NCBI GenBank assembly: GCA_026018925.1
Contig: JAKSZU010000274.1
Coordinates: 62,001-126,000 of the forward strand
Reading direction: 5' to 3'
Source: Tupaia tana
Lineage: Eukaryota > Chordata > Mammalia > Scandentia > Tupaiidae
DNA length: 64,000 bases
Every line of letters starts with the position of its first letter. The first letter of the stretch is position 1. Below are positions 24,401 through 35,223 of this stretch, one piece after another. A program made the translations under genes and the position numbers. The notes under the pieces are model-generated. The model was given only the letters and a program-made list of their open reading frames with translations, searched no databases and was not told where the DNA came from.

Positions 24401-27400
24401 CCATCTTCTGTTTTGTTAATAAGCCCTTCTGCTCCTTTCTCCCAGGCAGGAGAGTTGAACCATTCTCTGAGAAGATTCCACATGGATACTGGGAACTAGA
24501 TATTTCAGGGCACAGGCGAAATGAAGATTTTCTACTCATAATTCAGCATCCAGCAAGCAAAGCTAGTGTGGTAGGGAGCCCCTCTGGCCTTCTATCCCTG
24601 TCTCTGTGTCTCTGAGGTCTCTGTCTCTCTCTGCTCCTGTTTCCTCATTTTTTTTGGTAATTTTTCCTTTTTACGATTTTTTTAAAGGTAGAATTTCTCT
24701 CTGGCTCTCAGCTCCATCTTTTGTTTTGTTAATAAGCACTTCTGCTCCTTTCTCCCAGGCAGGAGAGTTGAGCCATTCTCTGAGAAGATTCCACATGGAT
24801 ACTGGGAAGTAGATATTTCAGGGCACAGGCGAAATGAAGATTTTCTACTCATAATTCAGCCTCCAGCAAGCAAAGCTAGTGTGGTAGGGAGCCCCCTCTG
24901 GCCTTCTATCCCTGTCTCTGTGTCTCTGAGGTCTCTGTCTCTCTCTGCTCCTGTCTCCTCATTTTTTTTGATAATTTTTCCTTTTTACGATATTTTTAAA
25001 GATAGAATTTCTCTCTGGCACTGAGCTCCATCTTTTGTTTTGTTAATAAGCCCTTCTGCTCCTTTCTCCCATGCAGGAGAGTTGAGCCATTCTCTGAGAA
25101 GATTCCACATGGATACTGGGAACTAGATATTTCAGGGCACAGGCGAAATGAAGATTTTCTACTCATAATTCAGCCTCCAGCAAGCAAAGCTAGTGTGGTA
25201 GGGAGCCCCTCTGGCCTTCTATCCCTGACTCTGTGTCTCTGAGTTCTCTGTCTCTCTCTGCTCCTGTCTCCTCAATTTTTTTTGGTAATTTTTCCTATTT
25301 TAGATTTTTTTTTAACGTAGAATTTCTCTCTGGCTCTCAGCTCCATCTTCTGATTTGTTAATAAGCCCTTCTGCTCCTTTCTCCCAGGCAGGAGAGTTGA
25401 ACCATTCTCTGAGAAGATTCCACATGGATACTGGGAACAAGATATTTCAGGGCACAGGCGAATTGAAGATTTTCTACTCATAATTCAGCCTCCAGCAAGC
25501 AAAGCTAGTGTGGTAGGGAGCCTCTCTGGCCTTCTATCCCTGACTCTGTGTCTCTGAGGTCTCTGTCTCTCTCTGCTCCTGTCTCCTCATTTTTTTTGAT
25601 AATTTTTCATTTTTACGATTTTTTTAAAGATAGAATTTCTCTCTGGCACTGAGCTCCAACTTTTTTTTCGTTAATAAGCCCTTCTGCTCCTTTCTCCCAG
25701 GCAGGAGAGTTGAGCCATTCTCTGAGAAGATTCCACATGGATACTGGGAACTAGATATTTCAGGGCACAGGCGAAATGAAGATTTTCTACTCATAATTCA
25801 GCCTCTAGCAAGCAAAGTTTGTGTGGTAGGGAGCCCCTCTGGACTTCTATACTTGTCTCTGTGTGTCTGAGGTCTCTGTCTCTCTCGGGTCCTGTCTCCT
25901 CATTTTTTTTGATAATTTTTCCTCTTTACGATTTTTTTAAAGGTAGAATTTCTCTCTGGTTCTCAGCTCCATCTTTTGTTTTGTTTAATAAGCCCTTCTG
26001 CTCCTTTCTCCCAGGCAGTAGAGTTGAGCCATTCTCTGAGAAGATTCCACATGGATTCTGGGAACTAGATATTTCAGGGCACAGGCGAAATGAAGATTTT
26101 CTACTCATAATTCAGCCTCCAGCAAGCAAAGCTAGTGTGGTAGGGAGCCCCTCTGGCCTTCTATCCCTGTCTCTGTGTCTTTGAGGTCTCTGTCTCTCTC
26201 TGCTCCTGTCTCATTTTTTTTGGTAATTTTTCCTTTTTACGATTTTTTTAAAGGTAGAATTTATCTCTGGCTCTCAGCTCCATCTTTTGTTTTGTTAATA
26301 AGCCCTTCTGCTCCTTTCTCCCATGCAGGAGAGTTGAGCCATCTCTGAGAAGATTCCACATGGATACTGGGAACTAGATATTTCAGGGCACAGGCGAAAT
26401 GAAGATTTTCTACTCATAATTCAGCCTCCAGCAAGCAAAGCTAGTGTGGTAGGGAGCCCCTCTGGCCTTCTATCCCTGTCTCTGTGTCTCTGAGGTCTCT
26501 GTCTCTCTCTGCTCCTGTCTCCTCATTTTTTTTGGTAATTTTTCCTTTATACGATTTTTTTAAAGGTAGAATTTCTCTCTGGCTCTCAGCTCCATCTTTT
26601 GTTTTGTTAATAAGCCCTTCTGCTCCTTTCTCCCAGGCAGGAGAGTGGAGCCATTCTCTGAGAAGTTTACACATGGATACTGGGAACTAGATATTTCAGG
26701 GCACAGGCGAAATGAAGATTTTCTACTCATAATTCACCCTCCAGCAAGCAAAGCTAGTGTGGTAGGGAGCCCCTCTGGCCTTCTATCCCTGTCTCTGTGT
26801 CTCTGAGGTCTCTGTCTCTCTCTGCTCCTGTCTCCTCATTTTTTTTGCTAATTTTTCCTTTTTACGATTTTTTTAAAGGTAGAATTTCTCTCTGCCTCTC
26901 AGCTCCATCTTTTGTTTTGTTAATAAGCCCTTCTGCTCCTTTCTCCCAGGCAGGAGAGTTGAGCCATTCTCTGAGAGGATTCTACATGGATACTGGGAAC
27001 AAGATATTTCAGGGCACAGGCGAAATGAAGATTTTCTACTCATAATTCAGCCTCCAGCAAGCAAAGCTAATGTGGTAGGGAGCCCCTCTGGCCATCTATC
27101 CCTACCTCTGTGTCTCTGAGGTCTCTGTCTCTCTCTGCTCCTGTCTCCTCATTTTTTTTGGAAATTTTTCCTTTTTACGATTTTTTTAAAGGTAGAATTT
27201 CTCTCTGGCTCTCAGCTCCATCTTTTGTTTTGTTAATAAGCACTTCTGCTCCTTTCTCCCATGCAGGAGAGTTGAGCTATTCTCTGAGAAGATTCCACAT
27301 GGATACTGGGAACTAGATATTTCAGGGCACAGGCGAAATGAAGATTTTCTACTCATAATTCAGCCTCCAGCCAGCAAATCTAGTGTGGTAGGGAGCCCCT

Positions 27401-28046
27401 CTGGCCTTCTATCCCTGTCTCTGAGTCTCTGAGGTCTTTGTCTCTCTCTGCTCTTGTCTCCTCATTTTTTTTGGTAATTTTTCCTTTTTACGATTTTTTT
27501 AAAGGTAGAATTTCTCTCTGGCCCTCTGCTCCATCTTTTGTTTTGATAAAAAGCCGTTCTGCTCCTTTCTCCCAGGCAGGAGAGTTGAGCCATTCTCTGA
27601 GAAGTTTCCACATGGATACTGGGAACTAGATATTTCAGGGCACAGGCGAAATGAAGATTTTCTACTCATAATTCAGCCTCCAGCAAGCAAAGCTAGTGTG
27701 CTAGGGAGCCCCTCTGGCTTTCTATACCTGTCTCTGTGTCTCTGAGGTCTCTGTCTCTCTCTGGTCCTTTCTCCTCAATTTTTGGTAATTTTTCCTTTTT
27801 ACGATTTTTTTAAAGGTAGAATTTCTCTCTGGCTCTCAGCTCCATCTTTTGTTTTGATAATAAGCCCTTCTGCTCCTTTCTCCCATGCAGGAGAGTTGAG
27901 CCATTCTCTGAGAAGATTCCACATGGATACTGGGAACTATATATTTCAGGGCACAGGCGAAATGAAGATTTTCTACTCATAATTCAGCCTCCAGCAAGCA
28001 AAGCTAGTGTGGTAGGGAGCCCCTCTGCCCTTCTATCCCTGTCTCT
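21481..28046. repeat. Large higher-order copy 2 (21 monomers, 6.57 kb)
   Basis: Same subtype order as 14606-21480, except that the F and H units are fused into one (21793). Its front is F-type; its end, with cctacagcaagccaagc, is that of H. The exchange point lies between about 21960 and 22050. Differences from copy 1 are few by eye: an extra C in gccccctctgg near 24893, gggaagtag near 24805, an extra T in gtttaataag near 25983, and ctccaactttt near 25655. Such near-identity implies recent duplication. Confidence 0.9.
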
Positions 28047-30857
28047 GTGTCTCTGAGGTCTCTGTCACTCTCTGTTCCTGTTTCCTCATTTTTTTTGGTA
28101 ATTTTTCCTTTTTACGATTTTTTAAATGTAGAATTTCTCTCTGGCTATCAGCTCCATCTTTTGTTTTGTTAATAAGCCCTTCTGCTCCTTTCTCCCATGC
28201 AGGAGAGTTGAGCCATTCTCTGAGAAGATTCCACATGGATACTGGGAATTAGATATTTCAGGGCACAGGCGAAATGAAGATTTTCTACTCATAATTCAGC
28301 CTCCAGCAAGCCAAGCTAGTGTGGTAGGGAGCCCCTCTGACCTTCTATCCCTGACTCTATGTCTCTGAGGTCTCTGTCTCTCTCTGCTCCTGTCTCCTCA
28401 ATTTTTTTTGGTAATTTTTCCTTTTTACGATTTTTTTAAAAGTGGAATTTCTCTCTGGCTCTCAGCTCCATCTTTTGTTTTGTTAATAAGCCCTTCTGCT
28501 CCTTTCTCCCAGGCAGGAGAGTTGAGCCATTCTCTGAGAAGTTTCCACATGGATACTGGGAACTAGATATTTCAGGGCACAGGCGAAATGAAGATTTTCT
28601 ACTCATAATTCAGCCTACAGCAAGCCAAGCTAGTGTGGTAGGGAGTCCCTCTGGCCTTCTATCCCTGTCTCTGTGTCTCTGAGGTCTCTGTCTCTCTCTG
28701 CTCCTGTCTCCTCATTTTTTTTTGGTAATTTTTCATTTTTACGATTTTTTTAAAGGTAGAATTTCTCTCTGGCTCTCAACTCCATCTTTTCTTTTGTTAA
28801 TAAGCCCTTCTGCTCCTTTCTCCCAGGCAGGGGAGTTGAGCCATTCTCTGAGAAGATTCCACATGGATACTGGGAACTAGATATTTCAGGGCACAGGCGA
28901 AATGAAGATTTTCTACTCATAATTCAGCCACCAGCAAGCAAAGCTAGTGTGGTAGGGAGCCCCTCTGGCCTTCTATCCCTGTCTCTGTGTCTCTGAGTTC
29001 TCTGTCTCTTTCTGCTACTGTCTACTCATTTTTTTGGTAATTTTTCCTTTTTACGATTTTTTTAAAGGTAGAATTTCTCTCTGGCTCTCAGCTCCATCTT
29101 TTGATTTGTTAATAAGCCCTTCTGCTCCTTTCTCCCAGGCAGGAGAGTTGAGCCATTCTCTGAGAAGTTTCCACATGGATACTGGGAACTAGATATTTCA
29201 GGGCACAGGCGAAATGAAGATTTTCTACTCATAATTCAGCCTCTAGCAAGCAAAGCTAGTGTGGTAGGGAGCCCCTCTGGCCTTCTATACCTGTCTCTGT
29301 GTGTCTGAGGTCTCTGTCTCTCTCGGGTCCTGTCTCCTCATTTTTTTTGATAATTTTTCCTCTTTACGATTTTTTTAAAGGTAGAATTTATCTCTGGCTC
29401 TCAGCTCCATCTTTTGTTTTGATAATAAGCCCTTCTGCTCCTTTCTCCCAGGCAGGAGAGTTGAGCCATTCTCTGAGAAGATTCCACATGGATTCTGGGA
29501 ACTAGATATTTCAGGGCACAGGCGAAATGAAGATTTTCTACTCATAACTCAGCCTCCAGCAAGCAAAGCTAGTGTGGTAGGGAGCCCCTCTTGCCTTCTA
29601 TCCCTGTCTCTGTGTCTTTGAGGTCTCTGTCTCTCTCTGCTCCTGTCTCATTTTTTTTTGGTAATTTCTCCTTTTTACGATTTTTTTAAAGGTAGAATTT
29701 ATCTCTGGCTCTCAGCTCCATCTTTTGTTTTGTTAATAAGCCCTTCTGCTCCTTTCTCCCATGCAGGAGAGTTGAGCCATCTCTGAGAAGATTCCACATG
29801 GATACTGGGAACTAGATATTTCAGGGCACAGGCGAAATGAAGATTTTCTACTCATATTTCAGCCTCCAGCAAGCAAAGCTAGTGTGGTAGGGAGCCCCTC
29901 TGGCCTTCTATCCCTGTCTCTGTGTCTCTGGGGTCTCTGTCTCTCTCTGCTCCTGTCTCCTCATTATTTTTGGTAATTTTAATTTTACGATTTTTTTAAA
30001 GGTAGAATTTCTCTCTGGCTCTCAGCTCCATCTTTTGTTTTGTTAATAAGCCCTTCTGCTCCTTTCTCCCATGCAGGAGAGTTGAGCCATTCTCTGAGAA
30101 GATTCCACATGGATACTGGGAACTAGATATTTCAGGGCACAGGCGAAATGAAGATTTTCTACTCATAATTCAGCCTCCAGCAAGCAAAGCTAGTGTGGTC
30201 GGGAGCCCCTCTGGCCTTCTATCCCTGTCTCTGTGTCTCTGAGGTCTCTGTCTCTCTCTGCTCCTGTCTCCTCATTTTTTTTGGTAATTGTTCATTTTTA
30301 CGATTTTTTTAAAGGTAGAATTTCTCTCTGGCTCTCAGCTCCATCTTTTGTTTTGTTAATAAGCCCTTCTGCTCCTTTCTCCCAGGCAGGGGAGTTGAGC
30401 CATTCTCTGAGAAGTTTCCACATGGATACTGGGAACTAGATATTTCAGGGCACAGGCGAAATGAAGATTTTCTACTCATAATTCAGCCACCAGCAACCAA
30501 AGCTAGTGTGGTAGGGAGCCCCTCTGGCCTTCTATCCCTGTCTCTGTGTCTCTGAGGTCTCTGTCTCTTTCTGCTACTGTCTACTCATTTTTTTGGTAAT
30601 TTTTCCTTTTTACGATTTTTTTAAAGGTAGAATTTCTCTCTGGCTCTCAGCTCCATCTTTTGTTTTGTTAATAAGCCCTTCTACTCCTTTCTCCCAGGCA
30701 GGAGAGTTGAGCCATTCTCTGAGAAGATTCCACATGGATACTGGGAACTAGATATTTCAGGGCACAGGCGAAATGAAGATTTTCTACTCATAATTCAGCC
30801 TCTAGCAAGCAAAGCTAGTGTGGTAGGGAGCCCCTCTGGCCTTCTATACCTGTCTCT
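28047..30857. repeat. Partial large copy 3, then shift to a different block
   Basis: Units 28047 N, 28359 F/H fusion, 28673 I, 28987 J, 29299 C, 29612 D, 29922 E follow copy 2 at an offset of 6566-6567 bp. They carry the same F/H fusion as 21793. At 30233 the order leaves copy 2: where an F unit is expected, an I-type unit (gtaattgttcattttt) and J (30546) follow. The segment 28673-30857 is itself repeated at 33665-35848, offset 4991-4992 bp. Confidence 0.88.
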
Positions 30858-32424
30858 GTGTCTCTGAGGTCTCTGTCTCTCTCGGGTCCTGTCTCCTCAT
30901 TTTTTTTGATAATTTTTCCTTTTTACGATTTTTATAAAGGTAGAATTTCTCTCTGGCTCTCAGCTCCATCTTTTGTTTTGTTAATAAGCCCTTCTGCTCC
31001 TTTCTCCCAGGCAGGAGACTTGAGCCATTCTCTGAGAAGATTCCACATGGATTCTGGGAACTAGATATTTAAGGGCACAGGCGAAATGAAGATTTTCTAC
31101 TCATAATTCAGCCTCCAGCAAGCAAAGCTAGTGTGGTAGGGAGCACCTCTGGCCTTCTATCCCTGTCTCTGTGTCTTTGAGGTCTCTGTGTCTCTCTGCT
31201 CCTGTCTCATTTTTTTTGGTAATTTTTCATTTTTACGATTTTTTTAAAGGTAGAATTTATCACTGGCTCTCAGCTCCATCTTTTGTTTTGTTAATAAGCC
31301 CTTCTGCTCCTTTCTCCCATGCAGGAGAGTTGAGCCATCTCTGAGAAGATTCCACATGGATACTGGGAACTAGATATTTCAGGGCACAGGCGAAATGAAG
31401 ATTTTCTACTCATAATTCAGCCTCCAGCAAGCAAAGCTAGTGTGGTAGGGAGCCCCTCTGGCCTTCTATCCCTGTCTCTGTGTCTTTGAGGTCTCTGTCT
31501 CTCTCTGCTCCTGTCTCATTTTTTTTGGTAATTTTTCCTTTTTACGATTTTTTTAAAGCTAGAATTTATCTCTGGCTCTCAGCTCCATCTTTTGTTTTGT
31601 TAATAAGCCCTTCTGCTCCTTTCTCCCATGCAGGAGAGTTGAGCCATCTCTGAGAAAATTCCACATGGATACTGGGAACTAGATATTTCAGGGCACAGGC
31701 GAAATGAAGATTTTCTACTCATAATTCAGCCTCCAGCAAGCAAAGCTAGTGTGGTAGGGAGCCCCTCTGGCCTTCTATCCCTGTCTCTGTGTCTCTGGGG
31801 TCTCTGTCTCTCTCTGCTCATGTCTCCTCATTTTTTTTGGTAATTTTAATTTTACGATTTTTTTAAAGGTAGAATTTCTCTCTGGCTCTCAGCTCCATCT
31901 TTTGTTTTGTTAATAAGCCCTTCTGCTCCTTTCTCCCATGCAGGAGAGTTGAGCCATTCTCTGAGAAGATTCCACATGGATACTGGGAACTAGATATTTC
32001 AGGGCACAGGCGAAATGAAGATTTTCTACTCATAATTCAGCCTCCAGCAAGCAAAGCTAGTGTGGTAGGGAGCCCCTCTGGCCTTCTATCACTGTCTCTG
32101 TGTCTCTGAGGTCTCTGTCTCTCTCTGCTCCTGTTTCCTCATTTTTTTTGGTAATTTTTCCTTTTTACGATTTTTTTAAAGGTAGAATTTCTCTCTGGCT
32201 CTCAGCTCCATCTTTTGTTTTGTTAATAAGCCCTTCTGCTCCTTTCTCCCAGGCAGGATATTTTAGCTATTCTCTGAGAAGTTTCCAGATGGACACTGGA
32301 ATCTAGATATTTCAGGGCACATGCGAAATGAAGATTTTCTACTCATAATTCAGACTCCAGCAAGCAAAGGTAGTGTGGTAGGGAGCCCCTCTGGCCTTCT
32401 ATCCCTGTCTCTGTGTCTCTGAGG

Positions 32425-32453
32425 TCTCTGTCTCTCTCTGCTCCTGTCTCCTC
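32425..32453 (+). other. C/T tract of the monomer (polypurine on the opposite strand)
   Basis: Twenty-nine bases that are all C or T except three G (32430, 32440, 32446), present in every unit. It contains gtctctctctg, which reads the same backwards and is therefore a short mirror repeat. A second pyrimidine-rich block lies at 32500-32563. Mirror-symmetric C/T tracts are known to favour triplex (H-DNA) structures, and polypurine transcripts favour R-loops. Whether either forms here is inference. A few subtypes interrupt the tract, for example cgggtcc in subtype C. Confidence 0.7.
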
Positions 32454-32494
32454 ATTTTTTTTGGTAATTTTTCCTTTTTACGATTTTTTTAAAG

Positions 32495-32565
32495 GTAGAA
32501 TTTCTCTCTGGCTCTCAGCTCCATCTTTTGTTTTGTTCATAAGCCCTTCTGCTCCTTTCTCCCAG
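32495..32565 (+). other. Mini-intron-like GT...AG segment, present in most monomers
   Basis: The segment starts at aaag/gtagaa and ends at ctcctttctcccag/g, 71 nt. It has a recognisable GT donor, though positions +4 to +6 (GAA) are weak against the GTRAGT consensus. A yUnAy branch-point-like ttaat (ttcat here) sits about 26 nt before the acceptor, followed by a ~20-nt polypyrimidine run and a CAG/G acceptor. Many units change cccaggcag to cccatgcag, which removes the first AG but leaves a second AG 4 nt downstream (75 nt). Some subtypes lose the donor GT, such as aaagatagaa in Q units. Splicing is a hypothesis: the motif is directly visible, use is not. Confidence 0.35.
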
Positions 32566-32590
32566 GCAGGAGAGTTGAGCCATTCTCTGA

Positions 32591-32598
32591 GAAGATTC
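32591..32598. promoter_or_regulatory. GAAnnTTC dyad resembling a two-unit heat shock element
   Basis: The unit carries gagaagattccac, i.e. GAA-ga-TTC. This matches the inverted pair nGAAnnTTCn recognised by heat shock factors, which usually need a third repeat that is missing here. Common variants gaagtttcc, gaaggttcc, gaaaattcc, gaaagttcc and gaatattcc all change only the two spacer bases. Exceptions are subtype G (gtttacac, TTC lost), the gaggattctac units (GAA lost) and a unit near 6650. Binding is not shown by sequence. An alternative is that the spacer is simply the polymorphic site. Confidence 0.3.
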
Positions 32599-32725
32599 CA
32601 CATGGATACTGGGAACTAGATATTTCAGGGCACAGGCGAAATGAAGATTTTCTACTCATAATTCAGCCTCCAGCAAGCAAAGCTAGTGTGGTAGGGAGCC
32701 CCTCTGCCCTTCTATCACTGTCTCT

Positions 32726-35223
32726 GTGTCTCTGAGGTCTCTGTCACTCTCTGTTCCTGTTTCCTCATTTTTTTTGGTAATTTTTCCTTTTTACGATTTT
32801 TTAAATGTAGAATTTCTCTCTGGCTATCAGCTCCATCTTTTGTTTTGTTAATAAGCCCTTCTGCTCCTTTCTCCCATGCAGGAGAGTTGAGCCATTCTCT
32901 GAGAAGATTCCACATGGATACTGGGAATTAGATATTTCAGGGCACAGGCGAAATGAAGATTTTCTACTCATAATTCAGCCTCCAGCAAGCCAAGCTAGTG
33001 TGGTAGGGAGCCCCTCTGACCTTCTATCCCTGACTCTATGTCTCTGAGGTCTCTGTCTCTCTCTGCTCCTGTCTCCTCAATTTTTTTTGGTAATTTTTCC
33101 TTTTTACGATTTTTTTAAAAGTGGAATTTCTCTCTGGCTCTCAGCTCCATCTTTTGTTTTGTTAATAAGCCCTTCTGCTCCTTTCTCCCAGGCAGGAGAG
33201 TTGAGCCATTCTCTGAGAAGTTTCCACATGGATACTGGGAACTAGATATTTCAGGGCACAGGCGAAATGAAGATTTTCTACTCATAACTCAGCCTCCAGC
33301 AAGCAAAGCTAGTGTGGTAGAGAGCCCCTCTGGCCTTCTATCCCTGTCTCTGTGTCTCTGAGGTCTCTGACTCTCTCTGCTCCTGTCTCCTCATTTTTTT
33401 GGGTAATCTTTTCCTTTTTACGATTTTTTGAAAGGTAGAATTTCTCTCTGGCTCTCAGCTCCATCTTTTGTTTTGTTAATAAGCCCTTCTGCTCCTTTCT
33501 CTCAGGCAGGAGAGATGAGCCATTCTCTGAGAAGATTCCACATGGATACTGGAACTAGATATTTCAGGGCACAGGCGAAATGAAGATTTTCTACTCATAA
33601 TTGAGCCTACAGCAAGCCAAGCTAGTGTGGTAGGGAGTCCCTCTGGCCTTCTATCCCTGTCTCTGTGTCTCTGAGGTCTCTGTCTCTCTCTGCTCCTGTC
33701 TCCTCATTTTTTTTTGGTAATTTTTCATTTTTACGATTTTTTTAAAGGTAGAATTTCTCTCTGGCTCTCAACTCCATCTTTTCTTTTGTTAATAAGCCCT
33801 TCTGCTCCTTTCTCCCAGGCAGGGGAGTTGAGCCATTCTCTGAGAAGATTCCACATGGATACTGGGAACTAGATATTTCAGGGCACAGGCGAAATGAAGA
33901 TTTTCTACTCATAATTCAGCCACCAGCAAGCAAAGCTAGTGTGGTAGGGAGCCCCTCTGGCCTTCTATCCCTGTCTCTGTGTCTCTGAGGTCTCTGTCTC
34001 TTTCTGCTACTGTCTACTCATTTTTTTGGTAATTTTTCCTTTTTACGATTTTTTTAAAGGTAGAATTTCTCTCTGGCTCTCAGCTCCATCTTTTGATTTG
34101 TTAATAAGCCCTTCTGCTCCTTTCTCCCAGTCAGGAGAGTTGAGCCATTCTCTGAGAAGTTTCCACATGGATACTGGGAACTAGATATTTCAGGGCACAG
34201 GCGAAATGAAGATTTTCTACTCATAATTCAGCCTCTAGCAAGCAAAGCTAGTGTGGTAGGGAGCCCCTCTGGCCTTCTATACCTGTCTCTGTGTGTCTGA
34301 GGTCTCTGTCTCTCTCGGGTCCTGTCTCCTCATTTTTTTTGATAATTTTTCCTCTTTACGATTTTTTTAAAGGTAGAATTTATCTCTGGCTCTCAGCTCC
34401 ATCTTTTGTTTTGATAATAAGCCCTTCTGCTCCTTTCTCCCAGGCAGGAGAGTTGAGCCATTCTCTGAGAAGATTCCACATGGATTCTGGGAACTAGATA
34501 TTTCAGGGCACAGGCGAAATGAAGATTTTCTACTCATAATTCAGCCTCCAGCAAGCAAAGCTAGTGTGGTAGGGAGCCCCTCTGGCCTTCTATCCCTGTC
34601 TCTGTGTCTTTGAGGTCTCTGTCTCTCTCTGCTCCTGTCTCATTTTTTTTGGTAATTTTTCCTTTTTACGATTTTTTTAAAGGTAGAATTTATCTCTGGC
34701 TCTCAGCTCCATCTTTTGTTTTGTTAATAAGCCCTTCTGCTCCTTTCTCCCATGCAGGAGAGTTGAGCCATCTCTGAGAAGATTCCACATGGATACTGGG
34801 AACTAGATATTTCAGGGCACAGGCGAAATGAAGATTTTCTACTCATATTTCAGCCTCCAGCAAGCAAAGCTAGTGTGGTAGGGAGCCCCTCTGGCCTTCT
34901 ATCCCTGTCTCTGTGTTTCTGGGGTCTCTGTCTCTCTCTACTCCTGTCTCCTCATTATTTTTGGTAATTTTAATTTTACGATTTTTTTAAAGGTAGAATT
35001 TCTCTCTGGCTCTCAGCTCCATCTTTTGTTTTGTTAATAAGCCCTTCTGCTCCTTTCTCCCATGCAGGAGAGTTGAGCCATTCTCTGAGAAGATTCCACA
35101 TGGATACTGGGAACTAGATATTTCAGGGCACAGGCGAAATGAATATTTTCTACTCATAATTCAGCCTCCAGCAAGCAAAGCTAGTGTGGTCGGGAGCCCC
35201 TCTGGCCTTCTATCCCTGTCTCT
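32726..35223. repeat. N-F-H-I-J-C-D-E block (repeated at 47392)
   Basis: Units N 32726, F 33038, H 33352, I 33665, J 33979, C 34291, D 34604, E 34913. Here F and H are separate, as in copy 1, showing the unfused state. H has ttttgggtaatctttt and gagagatgagcc. The same order recurs at 47392-49888 at an offset of 14665-14666 bp, with shared private marks such as ctcataactcag at the F/H junction. Confidence 0.87.

Larger units (their letters stand above)
30858..32725. repeat. C'-D-D-E-Y cassette with a doubled D monomer
   Basis: Order: C' 30858 (tttttataaagg, gcaggagactt), D 31171, D 31480, E 31789, Y 32100, consensus-like 32413. The second D has gagaaaattcc and matches the D at 36162 rather than its neighbour, and E 31789 (tgctcatgtctcc) matches 36471. 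The doubling therefore looks like a join of two different D-containing segments, not slippage of one D. Confidence 0.82.
32413..32725 (+). repeat. Representative monomer (close to the array consensus)
   Basis: This 313-bp unit differs from the majority sequence at only a few places, such as gttcataag instead of gttaataag. I counted A 61, C 78, G 60, T 114: GC 44%, 61% pyrimidine. Order of parts: start motif and C/T tract (32413-32453); T-rich segment with acgat (32455-32490); splice-like GT...AG segment (32495-32565); purine-rich stretch with gaagattcc (32566-32600); and a strongly conserved tail from gggaactagatatttcag to the next start. It has two CpGs, at 32481 (acgat) and 32637 (ggcgaa). 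The start point of a tandem unit is arbitrary; I chose the gtgtctctgag motif because it is easy to find in nearly every copy. Confidence 0.93.

Noticed and set aside
25819..26184. Longest open frame (121 codons)
   Set aside because: Its length results from one extra T in gtttaataag near 25983, which shifts the frame past the usual stop. The sister copy at 19254 has the short frame.
20231..27045. Assembly duplication artefact for the near-identical 6.57-kb copies
   Set aside because: Not accepted as the default, because the copies differ at several scattered bases and indels and copy 1 keeps an extra unit. It cannot be excluded from sequence alone.
32540..32565. Origin from a retroviral or other transposon end (aataag, splice-like site, C/T-rich tail)
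   Set aside because: The look is suggestive, but there is no canonical polyadenylation signal in most units, no terminal inverted dinucleotides or target duplication, and no coding remnant. It cannot be supported without a database search.
32413..32725. Simple microsatellite (CT)n expansion inside the unit
   Set aside because: The CT stretch is short and nearly constant in length between units. Length variation is in the T runs, not in CT repeats.
32715..32915. Minus-strand open frame of ~67 codons, rich in K, E, R and Q, present in many units
   Set aside because: It is the reverse reading of the same C/T-rich stretch. It varies by frameshifts in the T runs, and only a subset of units is open.
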